Assembly: GCF_029227915.1 (NCBI RefSeq)
Contig: NC_079884.1
Span: 16,866,001 to 16,930,000 of the forward strand
Source of the DNA: Hydractinia symbiolongicarpus
Taxonomy: Eukaryota > Cnidaria > Hydrozoa > Anthoathecata > Hydractiniidae
Direction of reading: 5' to 3'
DNA length: 64,000 bases
The notes under the pieces are model-generated. The model was not told the DNA's origin and ran no database searches. It saw only the letters and a list, made by a program, of their open reading frames with translations. The translations under genes were made by a program, and so were the position numbers. Position 1 is the stretch's first letter, and each line of letters starts with the position of its first letter. Positions 1 through 8,080 of the stretch are shown here, piece by piece.

Positions 1-1250
1 TACACACAGGGCTTCCTTAAAATTAATATGCAAAGAGGCAAGAGGGGAATGGTCTACCCTTAGATGAGAATAGAACCAATCACCCTCAAAAAAGGCACCA
101 ACAGCGTCAGAGCAAGCATCAGTTTGCAGACTGGTAATAGGTCTTTGGTCATAGAAATCGCATTGTCCATTAAACACACCCAAGAACTGATCCCACCAAG
201 CTATATCCCTGTGAAATTCGAGCGTCAAGCGACACTTCGAGGCAGAGGAAGACAAGGTGTTCATCAGATCCAGGACACGTCTCAAGAACGTTCTACCACC
301 ATACACGACTTTACAAGCCCAATTTAGGCGACCAGCAAGACGTTGCAACTCTTTCTTAGAGGCTCTCTGCTTGGTTAAAAAATGTGACACTACTTCCCTC
401 AATGCATCCAGTTTAGCAGGTGGAAGAGAAAGGGTAAGTGACACAGTGTCAAGCAGAATTCCAAGAAAAGTAAGTTGCTGGCATGGAGGGACCAACTTAG
501 CAGGGCTAAGCTGAAACCCTAGTGCAACAAGTAATTTACAGAGTGTGTTATAGGCCTCATAACATTCAGTCTGTGTTCGGCCAATAACAAGAAAATCATC
601 TAGGTAGACAATAACGAGAGGAAAACCTCGTCTTAGCATCATACGACGAACAGATTGTGTAAGGCGATGAAATATTCCAGGAGCACTTCGACCTCCAAAA
701 GGAAGTCGAGTATCGACAAGATATGAGTATCGAGTGCTTCCAGAAAACCGCCATTTTAGACCAAGCGCAGCATAGTTTGATGGATGAACAGGTACTGACC
801 GATATGCATGGCGTAAATCAACCTTGGCCATAAAATATCCCTGTTTGATCATAGCACAGGCATCATCAATAGTTTGAAATTTTTGTTTTTCAATATCAAT
901 GTATGTATTGACACCCTTTCCAACTGGCATGGAACAGTCATGTATAATGCGTAACTCATCAGAGTCAGGTTTGGGGACAGCCCCAAGAGCACTGACAATG
1001 GTAGGTTTACATTGAGTAAGAACATAGTTACCAGTTTTAAGTTCATCCAGCAGAGTAGCTTCTACTTTCATATGAGCTGTAGGACTGGTAACAGAAAAGT
1101 AGTTATTCATTTCGGCAGGCAATAAATCAGAGTCCTTAGGAAGAAGCTGAAAACCACAGTGAATTCCATTAAGGAGGAAGTCACGATCTGGGTCTTCAGC
1201 CAGTTCATTGGTCCATAAGTCAACATTAAGAGGAGTGCGAAATTCTGAAG
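1..1250 (-). CDS. DIRS-like reverse transcriptase/RNase H (partial, runs off the left edge)
   Basis: Reading the minus strand down from about 1250 gives an open frame to the window edge. It has an RT palm motif YLDDFLVIG near 590-610, the upstream LPFGGRSAPGIF segment, a fingers-region segment with VDLRHAYRSV, and near the left end an RNase H-like stretch (QTDACSDAVGAFF, then HINFKEALC). This arrangement, with RNase H following directly on an RT of this type, fits DIRS-like tyrosine-recombinase retrotransposons. The frame overlaps the end of the Gag-like gene at 1255, so translation would need a frameshift or an internal start. No recombinase can be seen because the window ends. A Ty3-like origin is the alternative; the RT/RH call itself is firm. 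Confidence 0.75.
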
Positions 1251-1254
1251 GTAG

Positions 1255-2691
1255 TCAATTGTCAGAATTGTGGTTTTGTCCAGAATGAGGTTTGCCACAA
1301 GCCTGATTACCAATTTTGCGGTTGCAGACGTGGGTGAATTTACATTCTGTTTTCTGGCAACCTTTTTGGCGGTTAAAATTACGACATATTTCCACACCGG
1401 AAGAAGTATGTGTAGGAAACCCTGAAGACGATCCTGAGGCAGGTGAACCTGAATTTCCCTTACTTAAGGTACTGGAAGGGTTACAGACAGGAGGGGAGGC
1501 CCAACGAGGTATAAGCATCACTTCATGCAAATGGCTATTGTCAAAGCTCCATGGATAGCCATATGTGTGCTGAAGAATTCGATATTCATCGTCATACTTT
1601 AGCACAGACTCCCAGGTGTACTTTCTAGCCAACTCTAAGATCTTAATGGAATAAGACAAATAGTCACGTAAATCGGACGAGGTTGGCAATCTGGCAGAAG
1701 ACAATAATTCATAAAAAATTCTCAAATTAGCTATGTTATATTGTTCCATGGAAAGAGATTCCAGTCTTGGCTTCTTATTTCCAATGGCCAACATTAGCGT
1801 AGTTTGAGAACCAGGATCAGTAGAAATAACTTTCTCCTGCTCCACAGGACGAAGCCGAGACACAAAATCGACTATACGAAGTGGCTTACCATTTCCAGTG
1901 TTTGAAGAAAGTGCAGGGCGCAGAAACAATTCTGAACTACGGTCTTCTTGCTGGCGAAAAACATCCGATAGGGAGCGTGTTTGTTGTTGTGACAAGACAG
2001 TGCGATTGGTCAACAAATTGGCGGACTGTTGCGGAGCAAGCAAGGAAGCAAAACAAGATGGCGGTTGTACGTCAAGGGGTGAAGGGCGGAGATTGTCTTG
2101 GACACGATTGGTTGGATTTACAGTTTGATGCAACGGGGAAGTGCTTAAAATTTGTGCTGGGCAGTCATTTCTGGAAGAAGCTGAGCGAAGCCTAGCTAAT
2201 TCTGATTGTCGAGCAGCAATCTGATTGAGAAGGTGTTGCTCTTCTGTTTGTAAACTTTCCCTTAGGGATAGCTCTTCCTGTTCTAAGACAGCCAGCTGAT
2301 TTCGAAGAGCAGCTAGCTGAGACGGTGAAGAAGATTTGTTTGGGTTGTTTAGGTGAGACTGCAGAGGCGAAGATCTTTGGATTGAAGACATTGGGTTATT
2401 AGCGATAGTTGAGGAAAGTGCTGAAGCAGCTGATGTGACAGTGTTGGTAGCGCTAGAACGACGACCTGGACAGTGACGACTGGGAATACCAAAGTCGTGT
2501 AGAGCCAGAAGTGCCTTGCAGCCAGGACATTTTGGGATACGTTTCTTTTTGAGTGTGGACGATTCCTCAAGAGCGACAGACATTGCAGCAGATTGGAAGG
2601 TTTGAGAAGTTGAATCTTCATCTTCTGAGCCATCTGGCGTTTGAGTAGGTGAGATAAAATATAACAGCATCCATATAGGTGATAAATACAT
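1255..2691 (-). CDS. Gag-like protein of a DIRS-like retrotransposon
   Basis: A 478-residue open frame precedes the RT. The N-terminal part is Ser/Thr/Gln-rich and has a Cys/His segment (CPGCKALL...SRHCPG, residues about 55-76). A coiled-coil-prone Glu/Leu/Gln stretch follows at residues about 125-170. The C-terminus carries a compact C3H/CCCH-like finger (CRNFNRQKGCQKTECKFTHVC). A basic, low-complexity protein ending in such a finger just upstream of RT is the usual Gag layout of DIRS-like elements. The first Met at 2691 is only the first in frame; residues before about 30 look non-conserved (MYLSPIWMLLYFISP), so the true start may be internal. The frame has no stops, so this copy may be young. 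Confidence 0.6.
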   Translation of the reverse strand: MYLSPIWMLLYFISPTQTPDGSEDEDSTSQTFQSAAMSVALEESSTLKKKRIPKCPGCKALLALHDFGIPSRHCPGRRSSATNTVTSAASALSSTIANNPMSSIQRSSPLQSHLNNPNKSSSPSQLAALRNQLAVLEQEELSLRESLQTEEQHLLNQIAARQSELARLRSASSRNDCPAQILSTSPLHQTVNPTNRVQDNLRPSPLDVQPPSCFASLLAPQQSANLLTNRTVLSQQQTRSLSDVFRQQEDRSSELFLRPALSSNTGNGKPLRIVDFVSRLRPVEQEKVISTDPGSQTTLMLAIGNKKPRLESLSMEQYNIANLRIFYELLSSARLPTSSDLRDYLSYSIKILELARKYTWESVLKYDDEYRILQHTYGYPWSFDNSHLHEVMLIPRWASPPVCNPSSTLSKGNSGSPASGSSSGFPTHTSSGVEICRNFNRQKGCQKTECKFTHVCNRKIGNQACGKPHSGQNHNSDN

Positions 2692-2985
2692 GTTTAATTA
2701 GCCAAAGATTGGTTTGATTGCAAATTGATTGATTAGATTTAAGTGGATTAATAAGCAGCAGACATAAGCATAAGAAAAACTGCTAGAACTGAAAAGGAAA
2801 ACCATGAGGCAACTGCAGCTTAAATACTAGCAAGACTGCTGACCAAAAAATATGCTGCTGACCAGAAAAGGCACATAGGTAAATGGTGAACTAACTATGG
2901 GCAATACAAACCAGAGTACTGTAGGAAGAAGATCTATATATGTGTGCATTTAAACACTCATAAATATATATTTATGAGTCACAAA
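2692..2985. other. AT-rich leader of the DIRS-like element, no gene seen
   Basis: No credible coding frame. It probably includes the 5' untranslated or terminal part of the minus-strand retrotransposon, but I could not define a terminal repeat because the other end lies outside the window. Confidence 0.4.
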
Positions 2986-3590
2986 AAATCAAACTTTTGT
3001 ACCATCATCATTTTTAGCATACTTTATTTGTTAACTGTGCCAGATTTAGCCGAAAATAAAGGGGTTTTAATTTTTGGACCTATTTTGGCCTAAAATGGCA
3101 TTTAGGTGACAAAAATCAAAATTTTGATGTCACCATTATGTTCAGCATACTTTTTTTGTTAACTTTGCCAATTTTTGTTGAAAATGAAGTAGTTTTAATT
3201 TTTGGACCAATTTTGGCCTGAAATGACATTTTGGTAAGAAGAAATCAAAATTTTGATGTCACCATCATGTTCAGCATACTTTATTTGTTAACTGTTCCAA
3301 ATTTTGTTGAAAATAAAGTAGTTTTAATTTTTGGACCAATTTTAGCCTGAAATGACATTTTGGTAAGAAGAAATCAAAAGTTTGATGTCACCATCATGTT
3401 CAGCATACTTTATTTGTTAACTGTTCCAAATTTTGTTAAATATAAAGTAGTTCTAGTTTTTGGACCAATTTTGGCCTAAAATGACATTTAGGTGACAAAA
3501 ATCAAAATTATTATGTCACCATTATGTTCACCATACTTTTTTTGTTAACTGTGCCAAATTTTGTCGAAAACAAATACCAATTTTGGCCTG
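2986..3590. repeat. Tandem repeat, about 129-bp unit, five copies
   Basis: The phrase TTCAGCATACTTT recurs near 3013 (diverged), 3141, 3270, 3399 and 3527, i.e. spacings of 128-129 bases. Each unit contains GATGTCACCAT, GTTAACTGT, AAATAAAGTAGTTTTAATTTTTGGACC and a TGAAATGACATTT segment. Copies differ by a few percent up to about 15 percent. The array ends just before the Polinton-like terminal module at 3630. Confidence 0.85.
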
Positions 3591-3629
3591 AAGCGTCAAT
3601 ACTAAACTTCCCAGTAGTTAAGGAGCTTG

Positions 3630-3841
3630 ACACAATGAAAACAGAGCTCTCTAGGACACTTTCGACTTATCGCCGTTTTTCACTCAAAACCCCACTTTCA
3701 AGGGTCTGAGACAGCACTGTTTCCTCGCTATATTGATCCTCTGCGCAAAGGGTCAATACCGCGGGCAATTACCGCTGTGCTGCAGCACTCTCGTACGAAC
3801 GCAATGTTGTCGCCCTGGTTGGGGTCACAACATAAAATAAA
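3630..3841 (+). repeat. Shared terminal/promoter module of the Polinton-like elements
   Basis: This stretch is almost identical to 15934-16145 and both copies end exactly at an ATGTCCAGCG start. Only scattered single-base differences are seen (for example TCTGAGACAGCACTG versus TCTAAGACAGCGCTG). It is GC-richer than its surroundings and contains a short inverted motif ACCGCGGGCAATTACCGC. Because the downstream genes are unrelated (ankyrin-like versus polymerase-associated), it is best read as a terminal repeat that also carries a promoter, as Polinton TIRs do. Confidence 0.65.
3814..3825 (+). promoter_or_regulatory. CCTGGTTGGGGT upstream motif
   Basis: CCTGGTTGGGGT lies 16 bases before the ankyrin-like start. 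The same 12-mer lies 22 bases before the start at 4768 and 16 bases before the start at 16146, and a variant (CCTGGTTGTGCT) lies 15 bases before the start at 5160. Constant placement upstream of otherwise unrelated genes suggests a shared, possibly early, promoter element. Confidence 0.55.
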
Positions 3842-4717
3842 ATGTCCAGCGCGTTAGAAAATGCAGCTGAAAATGGTCACATCGAGATTGTTAAACTGTG
3901 CAAAGAGTGGGGTGCGACGAACTTTGATTTGGCTCTATATAATGCAGCTCGCAATGGTCACATCGAGATTGTTAAACTGTGCAAAGAGTGGGGTGCGACA
4001 TACTTTGATTGGGCTATGAGCCTTGCGGCTGAAAATGGTCACATCGAGATTGTTAAACTGTGCAAAGAGTGGGGTGCGACATACTTTAATCGGGCCATGA
4101 GCCTTGCAGCTCGCAATGGTCATATTGAGATTGTTAAACTATGCAAAGAGTGGGGTGCGACGACCTTTAATTTGGCTCTATATAATACAGCTGTCAATGG
4201 TCACATTGAGATTGTTAAGCTGTGCAAAGAGTGGGGTGCGACATACTTTGATTGGGCTATGAGCCTTGCGGCTGAAAATGGTCACATCGAGATTGTTAAA
4301 CTGTGCAAAGAGTGGGGTGCGACATACTTTAATCGGGCCATGAACCTTGCAGCTTTCAATGGTCACATCGAGATTGTTAAGCTGTGCAAAGAGTGGGGTG
4401 CGACGAACTTTAATTGGGTCATGGGACTTGCAGCTGAAAATGGTCACATCGAGATTGTTAAGCTGTGTAAAGAGTGGGGTGCCACAGACTTTAATGGGGC
4501 TCTAGAAAGTGCAGCTGAAAATAGTCACATCGAGATTGTTGTATTGCTGCGTGGTTTTGATGTCATTCATGATGAATTGCTGCGGCATCATCACAAGCGT
4601 AATTTTTATGCGAAAATATGGAATGAGGTAATGCCAGTGGCGTGGCATCCGGATCGATATTGGAATTGGTGTTTTGATGATGAAGAAAAGCGCGAGATAT
4701 CTAAATTATGGAAGTAA
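3842..4717 (+). CDS. Ankyrin-like protein made of 27-residue repeats
   Basis: 291 residues. After a short lead (MSSALENAAE) there are eight near-identical 27-residue units of the form NGHIEIVKLCKEWGATxFxxA (about 81 bp each, 3870-4520) and a degenerate ninth. The helix-turn pattern and the GHIEIVKL core are ankyrin-like, but the unit is six residues shorter than a standard 33-residue ankyrin repeat. Similar short-unit arrays are known from large DNA viruses. A distinct tail of about 50 residues is rich in His/Trp/Lys (AWHPDRYWNWCFDDEE). Such proteins usually act as host-interaction scaffolds; that role is inferred. The start is fixed by AATAAAATG and the conserved end of the terminal module. 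High DNA identity between units implies recent expansion or homogenisation. Confidence 0.8.
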   Translation: MSSALENAAENGHIEIVKLCKEWGATNFDLALYNAARNGHIEIVKLCKEWGATYFDWAMSLAAENGHIEIVKLCKEWGATYFNRAMSLAARNGHIEIVKLCKEWGATTFNLALYNTAVNGHIEIVKLCKEWGATYFDWAMSLAAENGHIEIVKLCKEWGATYFNRAMNLAAFNGHIEIVKLCKEWGATNFNWVMGLAAENGHIEIVKLCKEWGATDFNGALESAAENSHIEIVVLLRGFDVIHDELLRHHHKRNFYAKIWNEVMPVAWHPDRYWNWCFDDEEKREISKLWK

Positions 4718-4767
4718 TGTACAGTATTTTGATCCTGGTTGGGGTTTAAAAAATCTATAATAAAGAG

Positions 4768-5088
4768 ATGCCTTTCCTATCTGCAGAACAATTTGATGCC
4801 TTGAAATCAGAACACGAGAGTATTATGAAGTGGCGTGATGTTCCTACTGGAATCATATTCAAAATTGAGTATGTTGAAGAGATCAAGACCAAAAAAGGTG
4901 ATGCAACTGTCATCACATTGATCGATTGCGATGGTGAACGATTTCAAGCATGGGCAACGAGTGTACTGAGAGAAGCTTTGATAGGTCGAACAGGTCAGAT
5001 GTTCATCAAATCACTGGGAAAGAAACAATCTACGAAGAATCCTGGTCAATTTTACTATGATTACGACCTTGTGGAAGTGGAAGACTAA
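4768..5088 (+). CDS. Small putative ssDNA-binding (OB-fold-like) protein
   Basis: 106 residues. The middle of the protein alternates short beta-prone segments (GIIFKIEYVEEIKT, DATVITLIDCDGERFQAW, QMFIKSLGKK) and ends YYDYDLVEVED, an acidic C-terminus. That layout resembles small OB-fold single-strand DNA-binding proteins with an acidic tail, as expected in a replicating DNA element. No diagnostic motif proves it, so the call is tentative. The start follows ATAATAAAGAG and the CCTGGTTGGGGT motif. A perfect 11-bp hairpin begins 9 bases after the stop. The matching position in copy 2 holds an unrelated gene (42803-43420). Confidence 0.5.
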   Translation: MPFLSAEQFDALKSEHESIMKWRDVPTGIIFKIEYVEEIKTKKGDATVITLIDCDGERFQAWATSVLREALIGRTGQMFIKSLGKKQSTKNPGQFYYDYDLVEVED

Positions 5089-5097
5089 AAAGTAATC

Positions 5098-5123
5098 TTT
5101 TGTGACTGGAGACAGTCACAAAA
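5098..5123 (+). terminator. Hairpin after the putative ssDNA-binding gene
   Basis: TTTTGTGACTG, a 4-base loop GAGA, then CAGTCACAAAA: a perfect 11-bp stem beginning 9 bases past the stop at 5088. It matches the gene-end hairpins found at other junctions of the two elements. Confidence 0.65.
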
Positions 5124-5159
5124 TAACGAAAGCCTGGTTGTGCTCAGCTACATAAACAA

Positions 5160-5417
5160 ATGGACAAACTGCGACAAGAAGCTAAAGCCTTAGGTCTCAA
5201 AGGGTACTCCACGTTGAAGCGAATAGACCTTGTTGAAGCCATATGCAAAGTCAAGTATAAGGATGCGTCGACACAAACGGACGGACCGTACTGCGAGCCT
5301 TGTGCTAAAATTGCATGGGAGAAAAATCTTGAACAATATTTAAGGGATCTCGCTCAGCGACGTGTCGTACATGATGGCGACTTGCTCATAGATCAAGATA
5401 CGGGAGAAGTAATCTAG
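5160..5417 (+). CDS. SAP/Rho-N-like DNA-binding protein with a CxxC motif
   Basis: 85 residues. The N-terminal ~30 residues (MDKLRQEAKALGLKGYSTLK) have the Leu/Gly spacing of SAP or Rho_N helix-extended-helix domains (LRxxAKxLGLKGYSxLKRxxLVE), which bind AT-rich DNA. A CEPC pair follows at residues about 44-47 and a short acidic tail ends the protein. It is conserved, though frameshifted, in copy 2 (42491-42755), where it also sits opposite the membrane/coiled-coil gene. The start has ACATAAACAA directly upstream and a variant of the CCTGGTTG motif 15 bases before. The stop codon is part of a hairpin at 5415-5436. Confidence 0.65.
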   Translation: MDKLRQEAKALGLKGYSTLKRIDLVEAICKVKYKDASTQTDGPYCEPCAKIAWEKNLEQYLRDLAQRRVVHDGDLLIDQDTGEVI

Positions 5418-5436
5418 TATGTTGACCAACATATTA
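5415..5436. terminator. Hairpin between convergent genes (SAP-like / coiled-coil)
   Basis: TAGTATGTTG, a 2-base loop, CAACATATTA: 10-bp stem with one G-T pair. It starts at the stop codon of the SAP-like gene and lies 23 bases beyond the end of the minus-strand gene at 5460. Confidence 0.55.
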
Positions 5437-5459
5437 AACTCTGTAGGCGGGTGGGGACT

Positions 5460-6126
5460 CTAAGTAGCGTTGGCATACCGCGCAGATTGCAGTTTTTTAA
5501 AAATTTCATCCCTAGCTTCTTGCCTGCCTTGTGCTAGCAACTCTGCGCGTTCATTATCGTTGATGGATTTCACAGCTTTTTTCGTTCGTTGTCGAATCTG
5601 CTCCTTGAGCACCATATAGCGCTGTTTTTCCTGCATGATCCATGTAAACTCATCGTCTGAAATTATACCATTTTGGATCGCTCTGGAAATCTTATAGTAT
5701 ACAGTATCTAGTTTTGATTCAGCTAGGAGTTTGATGCACTCATGTTTGTGCACCTTATACTGTATCCGTTTGGAAGCATTCTTCAAACCTACTTGGCCTA
5801 TGCCCACTGCAAGAGCCGCGGCTTCAAGACCAATTGCTATAGGTGCTCCGAATCCGGTTGCAAGCGTGGCAATACCTGCTGCAGAGGTGATGACAGTAAC
5901 AGCAATCATGCCATGATCAGCATAGCGAAGCCCCACCCCAAAGCATGAACTTTTTGTAGAGTTTTTCTCTCTCTTTGATCTCAGACCGCAGGTACTGTTC
6001 AATTTCTTCGATCTTCTTGAGTCTGTATACCTGACTTTCTTCCGCCGACATAGCCGCCAGGCGATCAGGCTCCTGCTCAGGCGCACTTGGCGGTAAAGTT
6101 GGGTAAAGCTTCATTGTATCAACCAT
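5460..6126 (-). pseudogene. Membrane/coiled-coil structural protein, frameshifted
   Basis: Homologous along its length to 41804-42445 in copy 2. The N-terminus is MKLYPTLPPSAPEQ followed by YRLKKIEEIEQYLRSE, a charged helix. A glycine/alanine-rich hydrophobic block follows (GIATLATGFGAPIAIG and the next ~15 residues), enough for two membrane-inserting helices. The C-terminal half is a basic coiled coil. The frame breaks at about 5940, between YKKF and GLRYADHG. Function is not known; a small capsid-associated, membrane-active protein is a reasonable inference. The ATG abuts the TAA of the upstream gene (TAAATG). Copy 1 has about 11 extra residues (PDRLAAMSAEE) coded by a GC-rich mini-insert. 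Confidence 0.6.
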
Positions 6127-6828
6127 TTATTCTATGAGTAAATGCATCGTAATTCCGACGAACAAAACATTTTTTTCATGATGATGCTCATCCGTCAGCA
6201 TGAACTCCAGTCTGTCTGTTGAGCCTTTCAAAGGAAGGTAGATTGGAGTGTCAAAACTCCATGTAAGCATGTCTCCTCATGCGTTTAACTCTTTGGTGGG
6301 AAGCAAAGCAAGAATTTTTGATTTTTTTCCGTTAAGCAGGCAGTCATCTTCATCGAGTTGGTGACAAGTCAGTCTCAGCCGCTAGTAGACGTCAGTCTTG
6401 TAGAAGCTGTCATGGTCGCCCTCGGTAAACATTGCTTCGGTATGAAGATTATAACCCATAAGGTGCAGTAGTGATTTATCGACTATCGCAATGTACCCCT
6501 TGTTAACCCTAACCCTGCACGCTCCATTCCTGAGTACGAAGAGCTTGATCCTGTTCCCTGCTTCATTGTTGACTATTGCAGCGAGATCCTCGATCCTATA
6601 TAGACCCTTCTCGATCGTTATGAGGGTTTCAAAAACTCCAACATTAAAGTTCCTATCATCGGTCGATCCGGGCACCGCTTTATGAATCTTGATATCATTC
6701 TTTTTTTCGAAAAGGTTCAGCCATACGGGCCTGATACTTATCGATTTCAGGGCAATTCTCGTGTCCTGCCCTACGTAATCGTCAAAAATCGTAGGCTTCT
6801 CTATATCCGTGACATACAGCTGTCTCAT
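6127..6828 (-). pseudogene. Putative minor capsid (penton-like) protein with two nonsense codons
   Basis: Aligns from end to end with the intact 223-residue gene at 41127-41798. It begins MRQLYVTDIEKPTIFDDY and ends with FMLTDEHHH followed by a strand-rich FVGITMHLLIE-type tail. The beta-rich composition and its place next to the other capsid-type genes suggest a single-jelly-roll minor capsid or penton protein; that is inference. Lesions: TAG at 6382-6384, where copy 2 has a Gln codon, and TGA at 6277-6279, where copy 2 has Trp. Both are single-base transitions and the frame is otherwise intact. The start at 6828 follows AGAATAAAC and faces the divergent gene at 6847 across 18 bases. Confidence 0.6.
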
Positions 6829-6846
6829 GTTTATTCTTAAAGAAAC
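6829..6846. promoter_or_regulatory. 18-bp near-palindromic divergent start region
   Basis: CAT-GTTTATTCTTAAAGAAAC-ATG: two start codons on opposite strands share 18 bases. The equivalent spacer in copy 2 (41111-41126) is also palindromic around TTTCTTTAAAGAAA. The spacers differ in sequence but keep the symmetry, which suggests a bidirectional start element. Confidence 0.6.
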
Positions 6847-7998
6847 ATGAACATTTATAGCTATAACCACAAGGCAAAATACAAGTCCAATAGAGGCGAA
6901 TGGCCTCTCGGTGTAATTAATCTAGAGCATCAAGACCTCTACGTTTCTACAGAATCGCACATTCCCGTGACCTTCTCGATGTTCACGAAATACCCCATAA
7001 AAGTCCCCACTAACCTGTTGAACGACCCCGTAAGTGTAAATTGGACCGGTCAAGCCCTTGGCTACTGGAATATACAAGTTAATTTCGCTTGTCATTGCGC
7101 TAGCACCGCCCTGGGTATATCCGCCAAACACTTGAATGGCTCCGTGCCTCTCATCAACAGTATCTTTAAATTCCACGTCTATTACCACATGCGGCGTATC
7201 CTAGCAAGAATGAAGGTACCCATGCCATACGATGACGGCTTTTCTCAATACGAGAACCCCTACTCTACTTCTGTATATGCCCTGATTTGTCGTGAATATG
7301 GTGCCGACCCCAATGCCCAATACAAATTTAAGGCTCTTATGTCCTCGCTCACAAATGGTAGATGGTGGCCGCAAGTAGATGGTGATTGGGCCAAGTTTAT
7401 CATGCCTACGAGCCAAGGCCTGACATCGGAAGGTCTGTCGAAGCTTAGCGAGAGTATTCGTGTTTACGTGATTTTACTACTAGGGTCCCAAGCTGATGCC
7501 AAGGCATCCCTTATAGGTTCGGATGCTGACAATTTTACAGCGAGACATATACTACTACAGAAATTCGAAGCCATGGTACAACGTGAGGAGAACGTAGGCT
7601 ACGATATCACCGAGTTTCAAAAGGTGCTTCAATATGCCAGGACCCCAGTGAATTTTGCCGTGATGCACCACGTGTACATGCTACCATCCGATATGAACCT
7701 GCGTATTGGTAAAATTGTGGGGTATAACAACAACATCTTGATCGCGCCGGCGAGTGCGATGATTGGCATAAGGCTAGACCTAAACAACAAGCCCATTACC
7801 ACACAGCCTCGGGGTTTAAAACGAGGTGCTACGCGGCAAGAAATATCGAGGGGGGGTGCCACCCTAACCCGGGGGTCTGAAAAGATGCCACCGATACCTC
7901 AATCAGGTCTAGGAGATGGAAACCCTCACGAGGACACGAAGGCCACCCTTATCACGGTGGGGGTAGGTATCATCTTAGCATATCTATGGCTTAAATAG
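6847..7998 (+). CDS. Conserved virion-type protein with C-terminal membrane anchor
   Basis: 383 residues, intact. The N-terminus is MNIYSYNHKAKYKSN. The body is strand-rich with conserved blocks shared with the broken copy at 40013-41110 (FKFHVYYHMRRIL, MLPSDMNLRIGKIVGYNN). The C-terminus has HEDTKATLITVGVGIILAYL, a single transmembrane helix, followed by LK. A Gly/Arg-rich linker precedes the anchor. I do not recognise a named family; the position between the penton-like and coiled-coil genes and the tail anchor suggest a structural or assembly protein. It converges on the coiled-coil gene at 8081 with a hairpin between them. Confidence 0.65.
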   Translation: MNIYSYNHKAKYKSNRGEWPLGVINLEHQDLYVSTESHIPVTFSMFTKYPIKVPTNLLNDPVSVNWTGQALGYWNIQVNFACHCASTALGISAKHLNGSVPLINSIFKFHVYYHMRRILARMKVPMPYDDGFSQYENPYSTSVYALICREYGADPNAQYKFKALMSSLTNGRWWPQVDGDWAKFIMPTSQGLTSEGLSKLSESIRVYVILLLGSQADAKASLIGSDADNFTARHILLQKFEAMVQREENVGYDITEFQKVLQYARTPVNFAVMHHVYMLPSDMNLRIGKIVGYNNNILIAPASAMIGIRLDLNNKPITTQPRGLKRGATRQEISRGGATLTRGSEKMPPIPQSGLGDGNPHEDTKATLITVGVGIILAYLWLK

Positions 7999-8048
7999 GT
8001 GCTCATACTGAGACGGGCTTCGCCCTTCCGCTGACACGGCTGCAAGGC

Positions 8049-8078
8049 GATCTAATATGTTCGTCAACATACTAGATC
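8049..8078. terminator. Hairpin between convergent genes (anchored protein / coiled-coil)
   Basis: GATCTAATATGTT, loop CGTC, AACATACTAGATC: 13-bp stem with one mismatch. It ends 3 bases before the stop of the minus-strand gene at 8081. Confidence 0.6.
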
Positions 8079-8080
8079 AT

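Noticed and set aside
64-514. Plus-strand frames at the left edge
   Set aside because: Both lie opposite the DIRS-like RT/RNase H frame, which has the real motifs.
3842-4540. CRISPR-like array of 81-bp units
   Set aside because: The repeats are a continuous reading frame of an ankyrin-like protein in a eukaryotic context, with no spacers.
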